Assembly (NCBI GenBank): GCA_900767465.1
Contig: CAAGAW010000019.1
Span: 1 to 64,000 of the forward strand
Direction of reading: 5' to 3'
Length of the DNA stretch: 64,000 nucleotides
Source: Clostridia bacterium
GTDB taxonomy: Bacteria; Bacillota; Clostridia; Christensenellales; Pumilibacteraceae
This document shows positions 41,331-50,152 of the stretch, piece after piece. The position numbers were made by a program, and so were the translations under genes. Numbering within the stretch: the first letter of the stretch is position 1; each line of letters opens with the position of its first letter. Under the pieces are notes generated by a model. The model had not been told where the DNA came from and searched no databases. It saw nothing but the letters and a program-made list of their open reading frames with translations.

Positions 41331-43334
41331 TTAAAGACTCTGAAGAAGCGACGTGATCGAGCCGCTCTCCGATACGTGAGTTATGCCGTTGTCGATACAG
41401 ATCTGCTTGAACTTTTTGCAAAGAGCCGTAAAATCGGTTTCGGTAAATTTCGTCTCGAAGTTGTTGATAACCGTCATAGCGGGGTACAACCATTCGACGT
41501 CGATACGGTTTTTGAGTTTCGCGTAAAGCGCGGGATTGTTCTCGTACTTTTTGATAATATCGTACGCCTCGTCGAGGTAACCGAACAGTTTGTTTACGTA
41601 GCCGTACTCGATGTATCCCGCCGAAAGCACGGGAGTCGTCTGCCACGACGTCCACGTCCAGTTGAATTCGAGTCTCGCGCGGGCGTGCCATAATCTCGCC
41701 TCGGTAAACATTTTGTTCATCGGCTCGGCGGCTTCGCGGAACATCGCGCTCATGTAGTTGTCGATAAGGGTTTGCATGTTAAGCGACGAATCCCACGAAA
41801 GTTTTGCAAAGACGTACGCCGCCATCGTAAAGAATCCCGTATCCGCGCCGCGCTGAGAACTGTGAAGCTGAGGCGCAACCATTTTCATGTCGTGATCGGA
41901 CATATATTTAAGCGAGTCGGTGTAGTAGTTGTAGCAATCGTAGAAAGCGAAATAGTCCTGATAGAAACAGCCGTACGTCCAGCACCATGCGTTTTTGTAA
42001 TAGGTGAGCCACGCGTCGAGCGTAGAACGGATCGTGGCGTTTTTGTCGTCGTAGATGCTGTAAGAGTGATCTACTCTGTTGATCGCGAGGAAGGGAATAA
42101 CGTTAAGTCCTTCGGAAAGAACGCTGTTATCCGCAGCGACGTACGTTTTCGTTTTTTCGTCGTACGTAAACGGCGCGGTAAGCGTATCCCAATACGCGAA
42201 GAACATATACTGGAAGTTTTCGCGCTTGTACGGCTCGTTTTCGGGAAGTTCCATCCATGCGTTCACCTTTTTGGCGACGTCTTTAAGGAACGGAATAATC
42301 GTAGCGACGATCGCGTCGTTGTGCTTTGCGGAAACGCGTTTACATTCGTCGCAGCCGCACATATCGGTGTTGTCCGCGATTCCGAGTTGCGCCGCGGTAT
42401 AAAGCGGGTACTGCTCGCGCGGGTAGAACTTAAGCGACTGCTCGATCTTTTCGGCGCAGTACGTAGTCATAAGGTCGTACTTTTCCGCGTTGCCGCGCGC
42501 GGTATAGCAAAGTTGTCCTTTCGGATTCTTTGTCGAATAGAATTCGGGGTTATCTTCGAGGTAGACGTTGGTGGGAAGATAATAGAAGCAGTTGTGATCC
42601 GCCGCGCTTTTGGACGATCTGTCGCCCTCGTGAATGGGAATACTGCGTTTCCAGTACGCGTCCACGGTGCGGAGTCGGTACGAATACATTACGTCATCGT
42701 AATCCTCGGAGGTTGCGTAAAGTATTCCGCTTGCGCCGCGGCAACGGTAGTCGATGTCGGGAACGTCGGTGACGTCGTAATTCATGAGTTTTACGTTTCT
42801 GACGTTTTTGTCGATAACGTAGCAGTCTTTGGAGTACGTCTCGAAATTAAAGTTGAGGTTAAGGAAATCGTAAACCGCGTTAAGAACGCCCGTATCGGTT
42901 CCGCCCAGAAGATAAATCGTGTTGTCTTTGGTGATTATTCTTACGCCGTCCGATTTAAGCGAATCGAAATCGACCGAAAGACCGCTCGATTCGTACAGAC
43001 CCGTTTTTCCGAGCGAAATATACTTGTTTTCCGCCGAGTGCGTAAGATTTGCGCCCGAAACGACGTCGAGCGTTACGCCCGTAGCCTCTTTGAACAGATT
43101 TACGAGTTCGTTTCTCGCGTAGTTTATTTCGGTGGATACGTTTTCGGGCAGAGCGACTTTGTAGCCGGTCGCGCCGTCCCTTACGACGTAATTTTCCGTT
43201 TCGGTATACGAAAAATCGTGAATTTTGTTCGTCTTTTCTTCCGGTTCGTTATTCTTTCCGCACGCGGGAAGCGCGGCGAAACAGAATATCGCGGTAAGCA
43301 GAACGCATAAAAATTTTCTGATAAAGTTTTTCAT
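41331..43334 (-). CDS. DUF4838-domain lipoprotein
   Basis: 667 residues. Lipobox ALPACGK. Residues 45-155 look like the GH20b-type alpha/beta domain that precedes many glycosidases (ARNELVNLFKEATGVTLDVV), and the following 300 residues match the DUF4838 pattern, with the Cys-rich motif MCGCDECKRVSAKHND and many Trp/Tyr residues. DUF4838 proteins are predicted surface glycan hydrolases or binders; the catalytic residues are not known. Start: ATG 43334 preceded by GAGGTG, or the GTG at 43340. Confidence 0.85.
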   Translation of the reverse strand: MKNFIRKFLCVLLTAIFCFAALPACGKNNEPEEKTNKIHDFSYTETENYVVRDGATGYKVALPENVSTEINYARNELVNLFKEATGVTLDVVSGANLTHSAENKYISLGKTGLYESSGLSVDFDSLKSDGVRIITKDNTIYLLGGTDTGVLNAVYDFLNLNFNFETYSKDCYVIDKNVRNVKLMNYDVTDVPDIDYRCRGASGILYATSEDYDDVMYSYRLRTVDAYWKRSIPIHEGDRSSKSAADHNCFYYLPTNVYLEDNPEFYSTKNPKGQLCYTARGNAEKYDLMTTYCAEKIEQSLKFYPREQYPLYTAAQLGIADNTDMCGCDECKRVSAKHNDAIVATIIPFLKDVAKKVNAWMELPENEPYKRENFQYMFFAYWDTLTAPFTYDEKTKTYVAADNSVLSEGLNVIPFLAINRVDHSYSIYDDKNATIRSTLDAWLTYYKNAWCWTYGCFYQDYFAFYDCYNYYTDSLKYMSDHDMKMVAPQLHSSQRGADTGFFTMAAYVFAKLSWDSSLNMQTLIDNYMSAMFREAAEPMNKMFTEARLWHARARLEFNWTWTSWQTTPVLSAGYIEYGYVNKLFGYLDEAYDIIKKYENNPALYAKLKNRIDVEWLYPAMTVINNFETKFTETDFTALCKKFKQICIDNGITHVSESGSITSLLQSL

Positions 43335-43344
43335 TTTCACCTCG

Positions 43345-46300
43345 TTATTTCGCGTTGATTTCGTAGGACGCGTAAGCGGTGTTGCCCACCTCGTCTCTGC
43401 AATAAACGTACACGGTGTATCTGCCCGTTTTTTCTACTTTGAATTTGTCGTTGCTTGCGCACACGAACACGCCTCTTTCGTCGTAGACGATAATCGTTAC
43501 TTTGATATTCTCTTTTGCGGAAATGTTGTCGCTTACGTTATACGAAAGCGGCGAAACGTCTTTGTTGACGCCGACCGAAACCGGTTTGCCGTTGTAGCCG
43601 TTAAGCGTAATTTCGGGCGGCACGACGTCGGTAACGGTAATTTCGTAACGATCCTCCGCTTTCTTGCCCACGCCGTCCGTGAAACGGTACAGCACGAGGT
43701 ACGAGCCGAAGCCTGTGATTTTGAACGTGTATCCGCCGAACGCGTCCGCATTTTTGAGTACCACGCCCTCTTCGCTCGTGACGGGGTTGCCGTCCTTATA
43801 AACGCTTACCGTGCAGTTTGCCGCGGGAGACGGCGACAATACGTCGGCAAACTCGGGGCGAGCGAGAGTTACGACGTCGCCTATTTTCGCCGTGCGGTCG
43901 GGGTAAGCGACCGAAAGAACGGGCGCGATGTTATCCGAAGTTACGTAGTAGCCGAGCGACTGCAATCCGAGCGAGTACGCGTTGAACGTGCCCGCCGCGG
44001 TGACGTTTTCGAATCCGATACCGAACAGAACCTTGTCGGAATCGAGTCCGAGATCGCATTCTATAACGGTCGAATCCACGGTGAGCGAGGTTTTGCCGCC
44101 CACGGATACGGTAATCGGATTTCCGACGGCAGAATACGCTACGGCTCTGAACCTGCCGTTTATCTCGACTCCGCCTTTTACGAATTTTACGGTTGCCGTT
44201 TTGCTTCTGTCGTAATAGTCGGTGAACCTGAACGTATACGAGCCGACGGCAAGACTTTCGGACACGGCGTAACGGAACGAGAATCCGGAAAGAACCAACG
44301 GGTTTACGAATTCGAGCGAGCCTGCCGCTCCGACGCCGATCGCGTACGAGGCGAAGTCGGGGGTGCTTTCGTCCGTTTTGCCGGCGTAGTCTCCGACGAA
44401 GTATTTGGAAGCGTCGAGTTCGTCGGCGGTATATCCGACGTCCACGATTTTAATTTCGTCGCTTTCGACGTAAACCGAGGGATCGGACGCGAGCGAATAA
44501 CGAACGGTAAGCGTTTTCGAGCCTGCAACGGCGAACGAATCGGGGTTGAACGCTTCGAACGCGCCGCCGTCGTAAGAAATCGTGTAATTTACCTGCACGG
44601 GCGCGGGTGCGGACGAGGAATAAAGATGCGCGTTTATCTTTTCCGCCGAGTACTGCGCGCCTTTGATCATATACTTCGGCAGAAGAATCGTATCTTTATC
44701 GAAGCGACTTACTCCGCCGTCGGTTGCGGTAAACTCAATCGTGCGGCTGCCCGAATACAATCCGTCCGAATATTCGTATTTTACGGTATATTTGCCCGAC
44801 CGCTCTACGAGCATTTTCATGTCGGAACCGACTTTTACCGCCGATCCGTCCGGTCCGGTAACCGACACGGTAACGGTTGCGACCGAATTGAGCGACTTTG
44901 CCGAGTACGAGCCGAGCGAAATAACTTCGCCCGCTACCGCGCCGGTAATTTCGTCGCAAACGAACTCGATACCCTCTTCGCCCTCTTTTGCCGCGTTGAG
45001 CGTGAAAAACCGTTGCGACTCGTTGCCGAACACGTCTTTTGCGGTGTAAACGACGGTGTATTCGCCGAGGTCGTGCGGCGTGAACTTGCCGTCCGTAACG
45101 CTTACGTTCTTTTGGAAAGCGGTTCCGTACGCGTAATAAACCGAGTATTCGACGTCGCCGGCGATTCCGCTCGGATCGACTGCGGTTGCGGTCGGAACGG
45201 ATATCGGAACGCCCGCCATAACGTTAAGAGAGGTCGTATCGGCGTTTACTTCGATCTGCGGTCCGGTTGCGTCCGTAAACGTTCCGCCTGCGAGATCTTC
45301 GCCCGAAACGCCGCAAAGCGAGGCGATCTGAACTTCGACGCTCTCCGCGTTTACTACGGTTTTTGCGGTAACCGAAACGAACACTTCGCCCGTGGTGAAT
45401 CCGTCGAACGTATAGTTATACATATCGGGGTTGTTGAATTCGGCGATAAGCGCGGCGGGAATCTGCTCGTAATTTATATTCTCGGGGGAGCATTGCGCGT
45501 AAGCGCGGATTTTGCTTCTATTCGACGAATCGAGCCACAGCGTTACGTTATTGTATCTGTCTTCGGGAACTGCCGACCTGCCCGCCTGACGGTTGCTGGG
45601 TATAATTGCGCCGTTTACGTTGACCTTATAAGCCTCGCCGTCGAAGTAAACCTTTTCTCCGGCGACGTTCATATACTTGGTAAGTCCGCGGGCGGATTTG
45701 CCGTTTGCGCCCACGCCGAGATACGTTTCGTCGTAGACCGTCTTTTTGTACGCGAATTCGACGTACGTCGAAGGATCGTGGCAATCCGTAAGTCTGATCG
45801 CAATATCCTGCCCGATCGGATCGAAGTGCATAACGTTGAACTTCATAATCTCGAATCTCGGGGTTTCGTAAACGTTTACGGGTTTATTGAGCGTAAACGT
45901 TTCGCCGGCGGCAAGACGGACGGAAAGTCCTTTTACGTCCGCGCCGAAATTTTTGTTGATTTGCGCGATTTCGCAGGTCGAGTTTTTATCGACCGAATAA
46001 ACCGGAGTTTTTACCGCGAACGAGTGCGTCGCGGTAAGCGTTTTGCCGTCCGCCGTCGCCTCGTAAATCACGGTATACGCGCCGTAAGAGTTAAGTTCGA
46101 TTCTGCCGCCCGTATACGTTTTGCCGTCCGGAAAGCGTATATAACTCTTGTCCGCGGTATAGGTCTGCCCACCCGACACGATCGTAAGCGAACGCGGCAT
46201 ACCGAGCGTTTCGCCGTACTCGTACACTTCCTCGAACGGGTTTTCTTCAAACGCGGCGCCCGACGCCTCGGCGGGTCGATAGGGTGCAAACGCGAAGCAC

Positions 46301-46365
46301 GACGCCATCGCGGCAAGGCAAACGAGAAGCGCGATAATTCTTTTAATCGAAGATTTGGATTTCAT
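43345..46365 (-). CDS. Large exported Ig-like repeat protein
   Basis: 1006 residues. Signal peptide (residues 1-35, cleavage near AEASG), no lipobox at the cleavage site and no LPxTG. After a lamin-G-like part (about 120-330, PRFEIMKFNVMHFDPIGQDIAIRLTD) there are several Ig-like domains of the HYR/Big_3 kind, seen as repeated YTVVYTAKDVFGNESQ, GKYTVKYEYSDG, GSYLVLYRFTDGVG and GRYTVYVYCRDEVGNTA segments. It is probably a secreted or wall-associated glycan-binding protein. The six-base gap to the permease gene places it in the same operon. Confidence 0.82.
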   Translation of the reverse strand: MKSKSSIKRIIALLVCLAAMASCFAFAPYRPAEASGAAFEENPFEEVYEYGETLGMPRSLTIVSGGQTYTADKSYIRFPDGKTYTGGRIELNSYGAYTVIYEATADGKTLTATHSFAVKTPVYSVDKNSTCEIAQINKNFGADVKGLSVRLAAGETFTLNKPVNVYETPRFEIMKFNVMHFDPIGQDIAIRLTDCHDPSTYVEFAYKKTVYDETYLGVGANGKSARGLTKYMNVAGEKVYFDGEAYKVNVNGAIIPSNRQAGRSAVPEDRYNNVTLWLDSSNRSKIRAYAQCSPENINYEQIPAALIAEFNNPDMYNYTFDGFTTGEVFVSVTAKTVVNAESVEVQIASLCGVSGEDLAGGTFTDATGPQIEVNADTTSLNVMAGVPISVPTATAVDPSGIAGDVEYSVYYAYGTAFQKNVSVTDGKFTPHDLGEYTVVYTAKDVFGNESQRFFTLNAAKEGEEGIEFVCDEITGAVAGEVISLGSYSAKSLNSVATVTVSVTGPDGSAVKVGSDMKMLVERSGKYTVKYEYSDGLYSGSRTIEFTATDGGVSRFDKDTILLPKYMIKGAQYSAEKINAHLYSSSAPAPVQVNYTISYDGGAFEAFNPDSFAVAGSKTLTVRYSLASDPSVYVESDEIKIVDVGYTADELDASKYFVGDYAGKTDESTPDFASYAIGVGAAGSLEFVNPLVLSGFSFRYAVSESLAVGSYTFRFTDYYDRSKTATVKFVKGGVEINGRFRAVAYSAVGNPITVSVGGKTSLTVDSTVIECDLGLDSDKVLFGIGFENVTAAGTFNAYSLGLQSLGYYVTSDNIAPVLSVAYPDRTAKIGDVVTLARPEFADVLSPSPAANCTVSVYKDGNPVTSEEGVVLKNADAFGGYTFKITGFGSYLVLYRFTDGVGKKAEDRYEITVTDVVPPEITLNGYNGKPVSVGVNKDVSPLSYNVSDNISAKENIKVTIIVYDERGVFVCASNDKFKVEKTGRYTVYVYCRDEVGNTAYASYEINAK

Positions 46366-46371
46366 ATTTCT

Positions 46372-47358
46372 TTATTCCTTGATTCCTCCGAGGGAAATAT
46401 CTCCCATAAGTTTGTCTTTGAAAATTGCGAATAAGATTACGATCGGAACCGCAAGAAGCATAAGTCCTGCGATACGCGGGGGCGTATGATACAATGCCGG
46501 CTCGAACGCTTCGTACGAGACGTAGTACACGGCGTACGCGAGAGTCGGGTGCGTGGGCAGATACAGAAGCGGCGTCTGATAGTCGTTCCAGAGCGCGACG
46601 AACTGAATAAGGAACACCGTTGCGATAATCTTTATCGCGAGCGGGAAATAAATAGTCGTCATAATCCTAAGCTGCGACGCGCCGTCGATCTGCGCGGCTT
46701 CGCGGTAAGTTTCGCTCGTCCCCTTGAAGTATGCGAGATAAACGAAGAAATACATACCGCTGCCCGTCATTTTCTGGATATAATTGCCGATAATGTTGTC
46801 GTAAAGTCCGGTATTGCGCAAAAAAGTAAGTTCGAACGGCGTACTTCCGACGATGGGCATACACATCATAAGCGTATACACGACGACGAGAATCGCGCTG
46901 AGTTTATAGGGGTACTTCGCGCAAAGGTACGCGGTGAGCGCGGGCATAAGCGCGTAAATGAGCGCGCCGCCCACGGTGTAAAGCAGGGTGTTTACGAGCA
47001 GTTCGCCGAATCCCGCCTTGCAGGTATGAACGATTTGTTCGGGACCGAGTCCGTAATACACCGCCCTTCTCGTTATAACGAATTTTTCGAGTACGATTTT
47101 GTAGTTGGCGAGTTTAAGCAGCGCGTCTCTTCCGCTCGGGATTCCGGCGTACGGAGTTCCTTCGACGCCAATGTTCGGGAATCCGATCACGTTGCCGAAA
47201 TTCTCGAAGTCGTTGCTGGATTTGAGCGAGGTAATAAGACCCCACAGCAGCGACGAGAGCATTATAAGCGCATATAGAGCAAGCACGACGAACAGTATAA
47301 CGAAAACCACTTTGGTAACCGTAACGGTTTTCTTTGTCGATCGGGTCTGATTTTTCAT
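46372..47358 (-). CDS. Sugar ABC transporter permease, MalG type
   Basis: 328 residues with six predicted transmembrane helices. The cytoplasmic EAA loop is EAAQIDGASQLRIMTTIYFPLA, the contact site for the ATPase. An unusually long periplasmic loop lies between helices 1 and 2 (about residues 50-110). It pairs with the MalF-type permease 15 bases upstream. No ATPase gene is in the cluster, so a shared MsmK-like ATPase elsewhere is expected, as is usual for CUT1 importers in Bacillota. Confidence 0.92.
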   Translation of the reverse strand: MKNQTRSTKKTVTVTKVVFVILFVVLALYALIMLSSLLWGLITSLKSSNDFENFGNVIGFPNIGVEGTPYAGIPSGRDALLKLANYKIVLEKFVITRRAVYYGLGPEQIVHTCKAGFGELLVNTLLYTVGGALIYALMPALTAYLCAKYPYKLSAILVVVYTLMMCMPIVGSTPFELTFLRNTGLYDNIIGNYIQKMTGSGMYFFVYLAYFKGTSETYREAAQIDGASQLRIMTTIYFPLAIKIIATVFLIQFVALWNDYQTPLLYLPTHPTLAYAVYYVSYEAFEPALYHTPPRIAGLMLLAVPIVILFAIFKDKLMGDISLGGIKE

Positions 47359-47373
47359 AGTCTTAGCCTCCGA

Positions 47374-48321
47374 TCAGTCCGCGCTCGGTCCGTACTTGTT
47401 CATAAGGTGACGGAGATACATGGTTATCGGCAGAATTATTGCCGTAAGTATGATTCCCAGAGCCGAAAGAACGGGGTACGAAAGCAGGTTGTCGCGCGGC
47501 GCGACGAGTGCCGATTCCATTGCCTGAACGTACAGGAAGTAACCGAGTGTACTCGTTCTGCCCGCTCCGTTACCGAAAAGCGTGTACATATTGTACTGAT
47601 TGGTGAAAAGGTGGGATATGTACACGATTACGACGGTTGCGATCGTCGTGAAAATCAACGGAATAATTATGTACCAAAGCTGTTGCATAGGCGACGCGCC
47701 GTCGATTTCGGACGACTCCACGACCGCAGCGTTTACGCCGCTCATCGCGCCCACGAACAAAAGTACGTTTACGCCGAATCCCATAAAGATATTGAACGCA
47801 AGCGACGCGCCGAGTTGGGTCTGAACGGTGTCGAGAAGTCCGCCCGATACCGTTATATTCAGTTTTTCGGCGAGCCACAGATATACGTCCGAGGCAATGT
47901 ACTTATACAGCAGTCCGAGGATTACGCCCGACAGAAGTTGGGGCATGAACAGAATCGCCTTGAAAAATCCGCTGAGCGGTGCCTGACGATACAGATAAAA
48001 CGAGAACAGCACGGCAAGCGGTGTGATTATCAGACAGTCCGAGGCGAGGAAGATAAGCGAGTTTTTGACCATAAACCCGCGCGAGACGAGTCCTTGCCAC
48101 GCCGCCGAGAAGTTTTTGAACCCCGCGAAAACCGCGACGTAACCCTGCGCGCCGGTAAGCTCGTACTCCTTGAACGACATCAGTATCGAGTTGATATTGA
48201 TATACACGTAAAACACGAGAAAGTGTATTACGGGTATCGCTATGAAGATCGAATAGAAGATAAGGCGGTTCGTTTTCGTCTTGCTCAACTTCCGCTCTTT
48301 TTTAATCGTTGCAGAATTCAT
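47374..48321 (-). CDS. Sugar ABC transporter permease, MalF/LplB type
   Basis: 315 residues, six transmembrane helices. EAA loop ESSEIDGASPMQQLWYIIIPLI. The N-terminus (KTNRLIFYSIFIAIPVIHFLVFYVYININSILMSF) is that of the MalF/UgpA group. It starts two bases after the binding-protein gene. Confidence 0.92.
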   Translation of the reverse strand: MNSATIKKERKLSKTKTNRLIFYSIFIAIPVIHFLVFYVYININSILMSFKEYELTGAQGYVAVFAGFKNFSAAWQGLVSRGFMVKNSLIFLASDCLIITPLAVLFSFYLYRQAPLSGFFKAILFMPQLLSGVILGLLYKYIASDVYLWLAEKLNITVSGGLLDTVQTQLGASLAFNIFMGFGVNVLLFVGAMSGVNAAVVESSEIDGASPMQQLWYIIIPLIFTTIATVVIVYISHLFTNQYNMYTLFGNGAGRTSTLGYFLYVQAMESALVAPRDNLLSYPVLSALGIILTAIILPITMYLRHLMNKYGPSAD

Positions 48322-48323
48322 AC

Positions 48324-49994
48324 TTATTTCTGAAGATTAGCCCAGCCGCTTTCGCTCTTTTTGGTATTGTCGAATATATCGCGAGCGGTATAGCCGTAGT
48401 TTTTCATCGCTTCGAGGAAGCCTTTTGAGATTTCGTCGTTGCCGTAACGCGGTCTGTTTATCGGACCCGACCACGTAAGCGCAAACGATTCGAGATTCTT
48501 GTTTACGATCGTGCTGTCGGAGGCGAAGTAAACCACTTCGGACTCTTCGACGTACTTGGTAAGTTTGGAGAAGTAGTCGTTGAGTTTGCTTCCGTCGTAT
48601 TCGTAAGAAATGGGTATTTTAAGTCCGGTAGTTTCGGTGAACGCCGCAAGTTCCGCGTCGCTGTAAAGGAATTTAAGGAAGTCCATAACGGCTTTCTTCT
48701 TGCCTTCGTTGTTCTCGACGCGCTTGCTTACGAAAAGTTGGGACGCGCCTACGTCCAGAAGCGCTTGCTTTTTGCCCTGACCCTCTTCGACCGAACCGTC
48801 CAAAATCGTGGGAAGCGGCATAAAGCTTACGTTGCGCTCCTCTTCGCCCGGGTGCTGTCTGAAATACGTTTCGAAATTGCCGTTGCGGACTGCCTCCGAA
48901 CACCAGAACGACGCGTCGTAAAGAATACCGGCCTTTGCTTCGTTAATGAAACTGTACTGCGCCTGAACGTTGGTTTTCGTCGAACTCTTGAAGAACGATT
49001 CCTCGAACCAGCCCTCTTTATAGATGAGTTCGAGCGCGCAAAGAGCGTAATAACGGGAAGCCATATCGTAGATTTTGTAGCCGTTGCTCTCGTCGATCGC
49101 GATCATTTCGGTGGTGGGTTTTTTAAGTCCCGATCCGCTGTAGAAAAGGTCCTCGTCAGTATATCCCGTTACGACCTCTACTATCTTCTGACCGTTCGAG
49201 TTTAGTGAGTAAATCGTTTTGATCTGATCTTTGCCGGCAAGAGCCGCCCAGATTCCGTCCACGAGGAAGAACGCGTAGTCGATGCACGCGCCCGACATAA
49301 TGATCGGACTGCGGCCGCCTTCGGTCTTGATCGCGCTAAGGAGCATAATAAATTCCTGAAGCGAGGACGGAAGTCCGTCGTCCGAAGTTCCGTATTCGCC
49401 GTCCGGTCCGCACGATTTTCTTTCGTTCGCGTTTCTGACGAGCTTGATTACGCCGAACTTGGATCCTACCGGTCTGCCTTTTTCTTCGGGAGCGGCAATG
49501 TAAAGGTTGGCTTCTTTAAAAAAGTCCTGATCGTAGCTTACGCCCGTGTACCACTCGTAATGCGGAAGTCCGTAATAGTTGCCGTCCGCACCCTTGATAC
49601 GCTTGATCGCGTCGGGATTGATTCTGTCCTTGATACCCGAAACGACTTCGCCGAGGTCGAGAAGGAATCCGGACGACGCCATTTCGTAAATGTTGGCTTT
49701 GTTCTCGCCGATGTAGATATCGTAACCTTCCGAATTGAGCGATGTGTACGGAATCTGCTTGACGTTGGAAACGTTGATTCTTACGCCCGTTTTGCCGGTT
49801 TCGTAACTTTCGGTCGCTTTAAGCGCCTCGAAACGAGCCGCGGCTTGCTTTATCCACACGTCGCCCGAACAACCCTGATAGTTGGCGAACTCGATTTCCG
49901 TAATGGTTTTCGACGACTGATTTCCGCAACCGCCGAGTCCCGTTACCGCCATAAGCGCGGCGCAAATCGCCGCTACGCATTTTTTAAGTTTCAT
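48324..49994 (-). CDS. Sugar ABC transporter solute-binding lipoprotein
   Basis: 556 residues. Lipobox GLGGCGN, then a family 1 extracellular solute-binding fold (EIEFANYQGCSGDVWIKQAAARFE, GYDIYIGENKANIYEMASSGFLLDLG, GLPHYEWYTGVSYDQDFFKE). At over 550 residues it belongs to the large oligosaccharide binders. AGGAG precedes the start. It heads the 11-gene glycan operon. No clear promoter was found in the 158 bases before it, so transcription may also enter from the gene at 50153. Confidence 0.92.
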   Translation of the reverse strand: MKLKKCVAAICAALMAVTGLGGCGNQSSKTITEIEFANYQGCSGDVWIKQAAARFEALKATESYETGKTGVRINVSNVKQIPYTSLNSEGYDIYIGENKANIYEMASSGFLLDLGEVVSGIKDRINPDAIKRIKGADGNYYGLPHYEWYTGVSYDQDFFKEANLYIAAPEEKGRPVGSKFGVIKLVRNANERKSCGPDGEYGTSDDGLPSSLQEFIMLLSAIKTEGGRSPIIMSGACIDYAFFLVDGIWAALAGKDQIKTIYSLNSNGQKIVEVVTGYTDEDLFYSGSGLKKPTTEMIAIDESNGYKIYDMASRYYALCALELIYKEGWFEESFFKSSTKTNVQAQYSFINEAKAGILYDASFWCSEAVRNGNFETYFRQHPGEEERNVSFMPLPTILDGSVEEGQGKKQALLDVGASQLFVSKRVENNEGKKKAVMDFLKFLYSDAELAAFTETTGLKIPISYEYDGSKLNDYFSKLTKYVEESEVVYFASDSTIVNKNLESFALTWSGPINRPRYGNDEISKGFLEAMKNYGYTARDIFDNTKKSESGWANLQK

Positions 49995-50152
49995 ATTCCG
50001 GTTTACTCCTTTTTAGTTCGCCCCCGCTTTATCTTGCGCATTTTCCGATATTTCGACGTTCCGGAAAACACGTTTCGATTCGGCAGGGGCGAAAATTTGT
50101 TGGTTTTGTTTATTTGTGAAACGTCCTTAGTGTAGTTTGCGTAATCGTGCCG

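Noticed and set aside
43225..46434. A 1069-codon open frame on the plus strand
   Set aside because: It runs antisense to the Ig-like protein gene at 43345-46365, which has a signal peptide, domain repeats and operon context. The antisense frame has no ribosome site and a random-looking, Arg/Val-rich composition. It is open because the sense gene avoids the codons that would give antisense stops.
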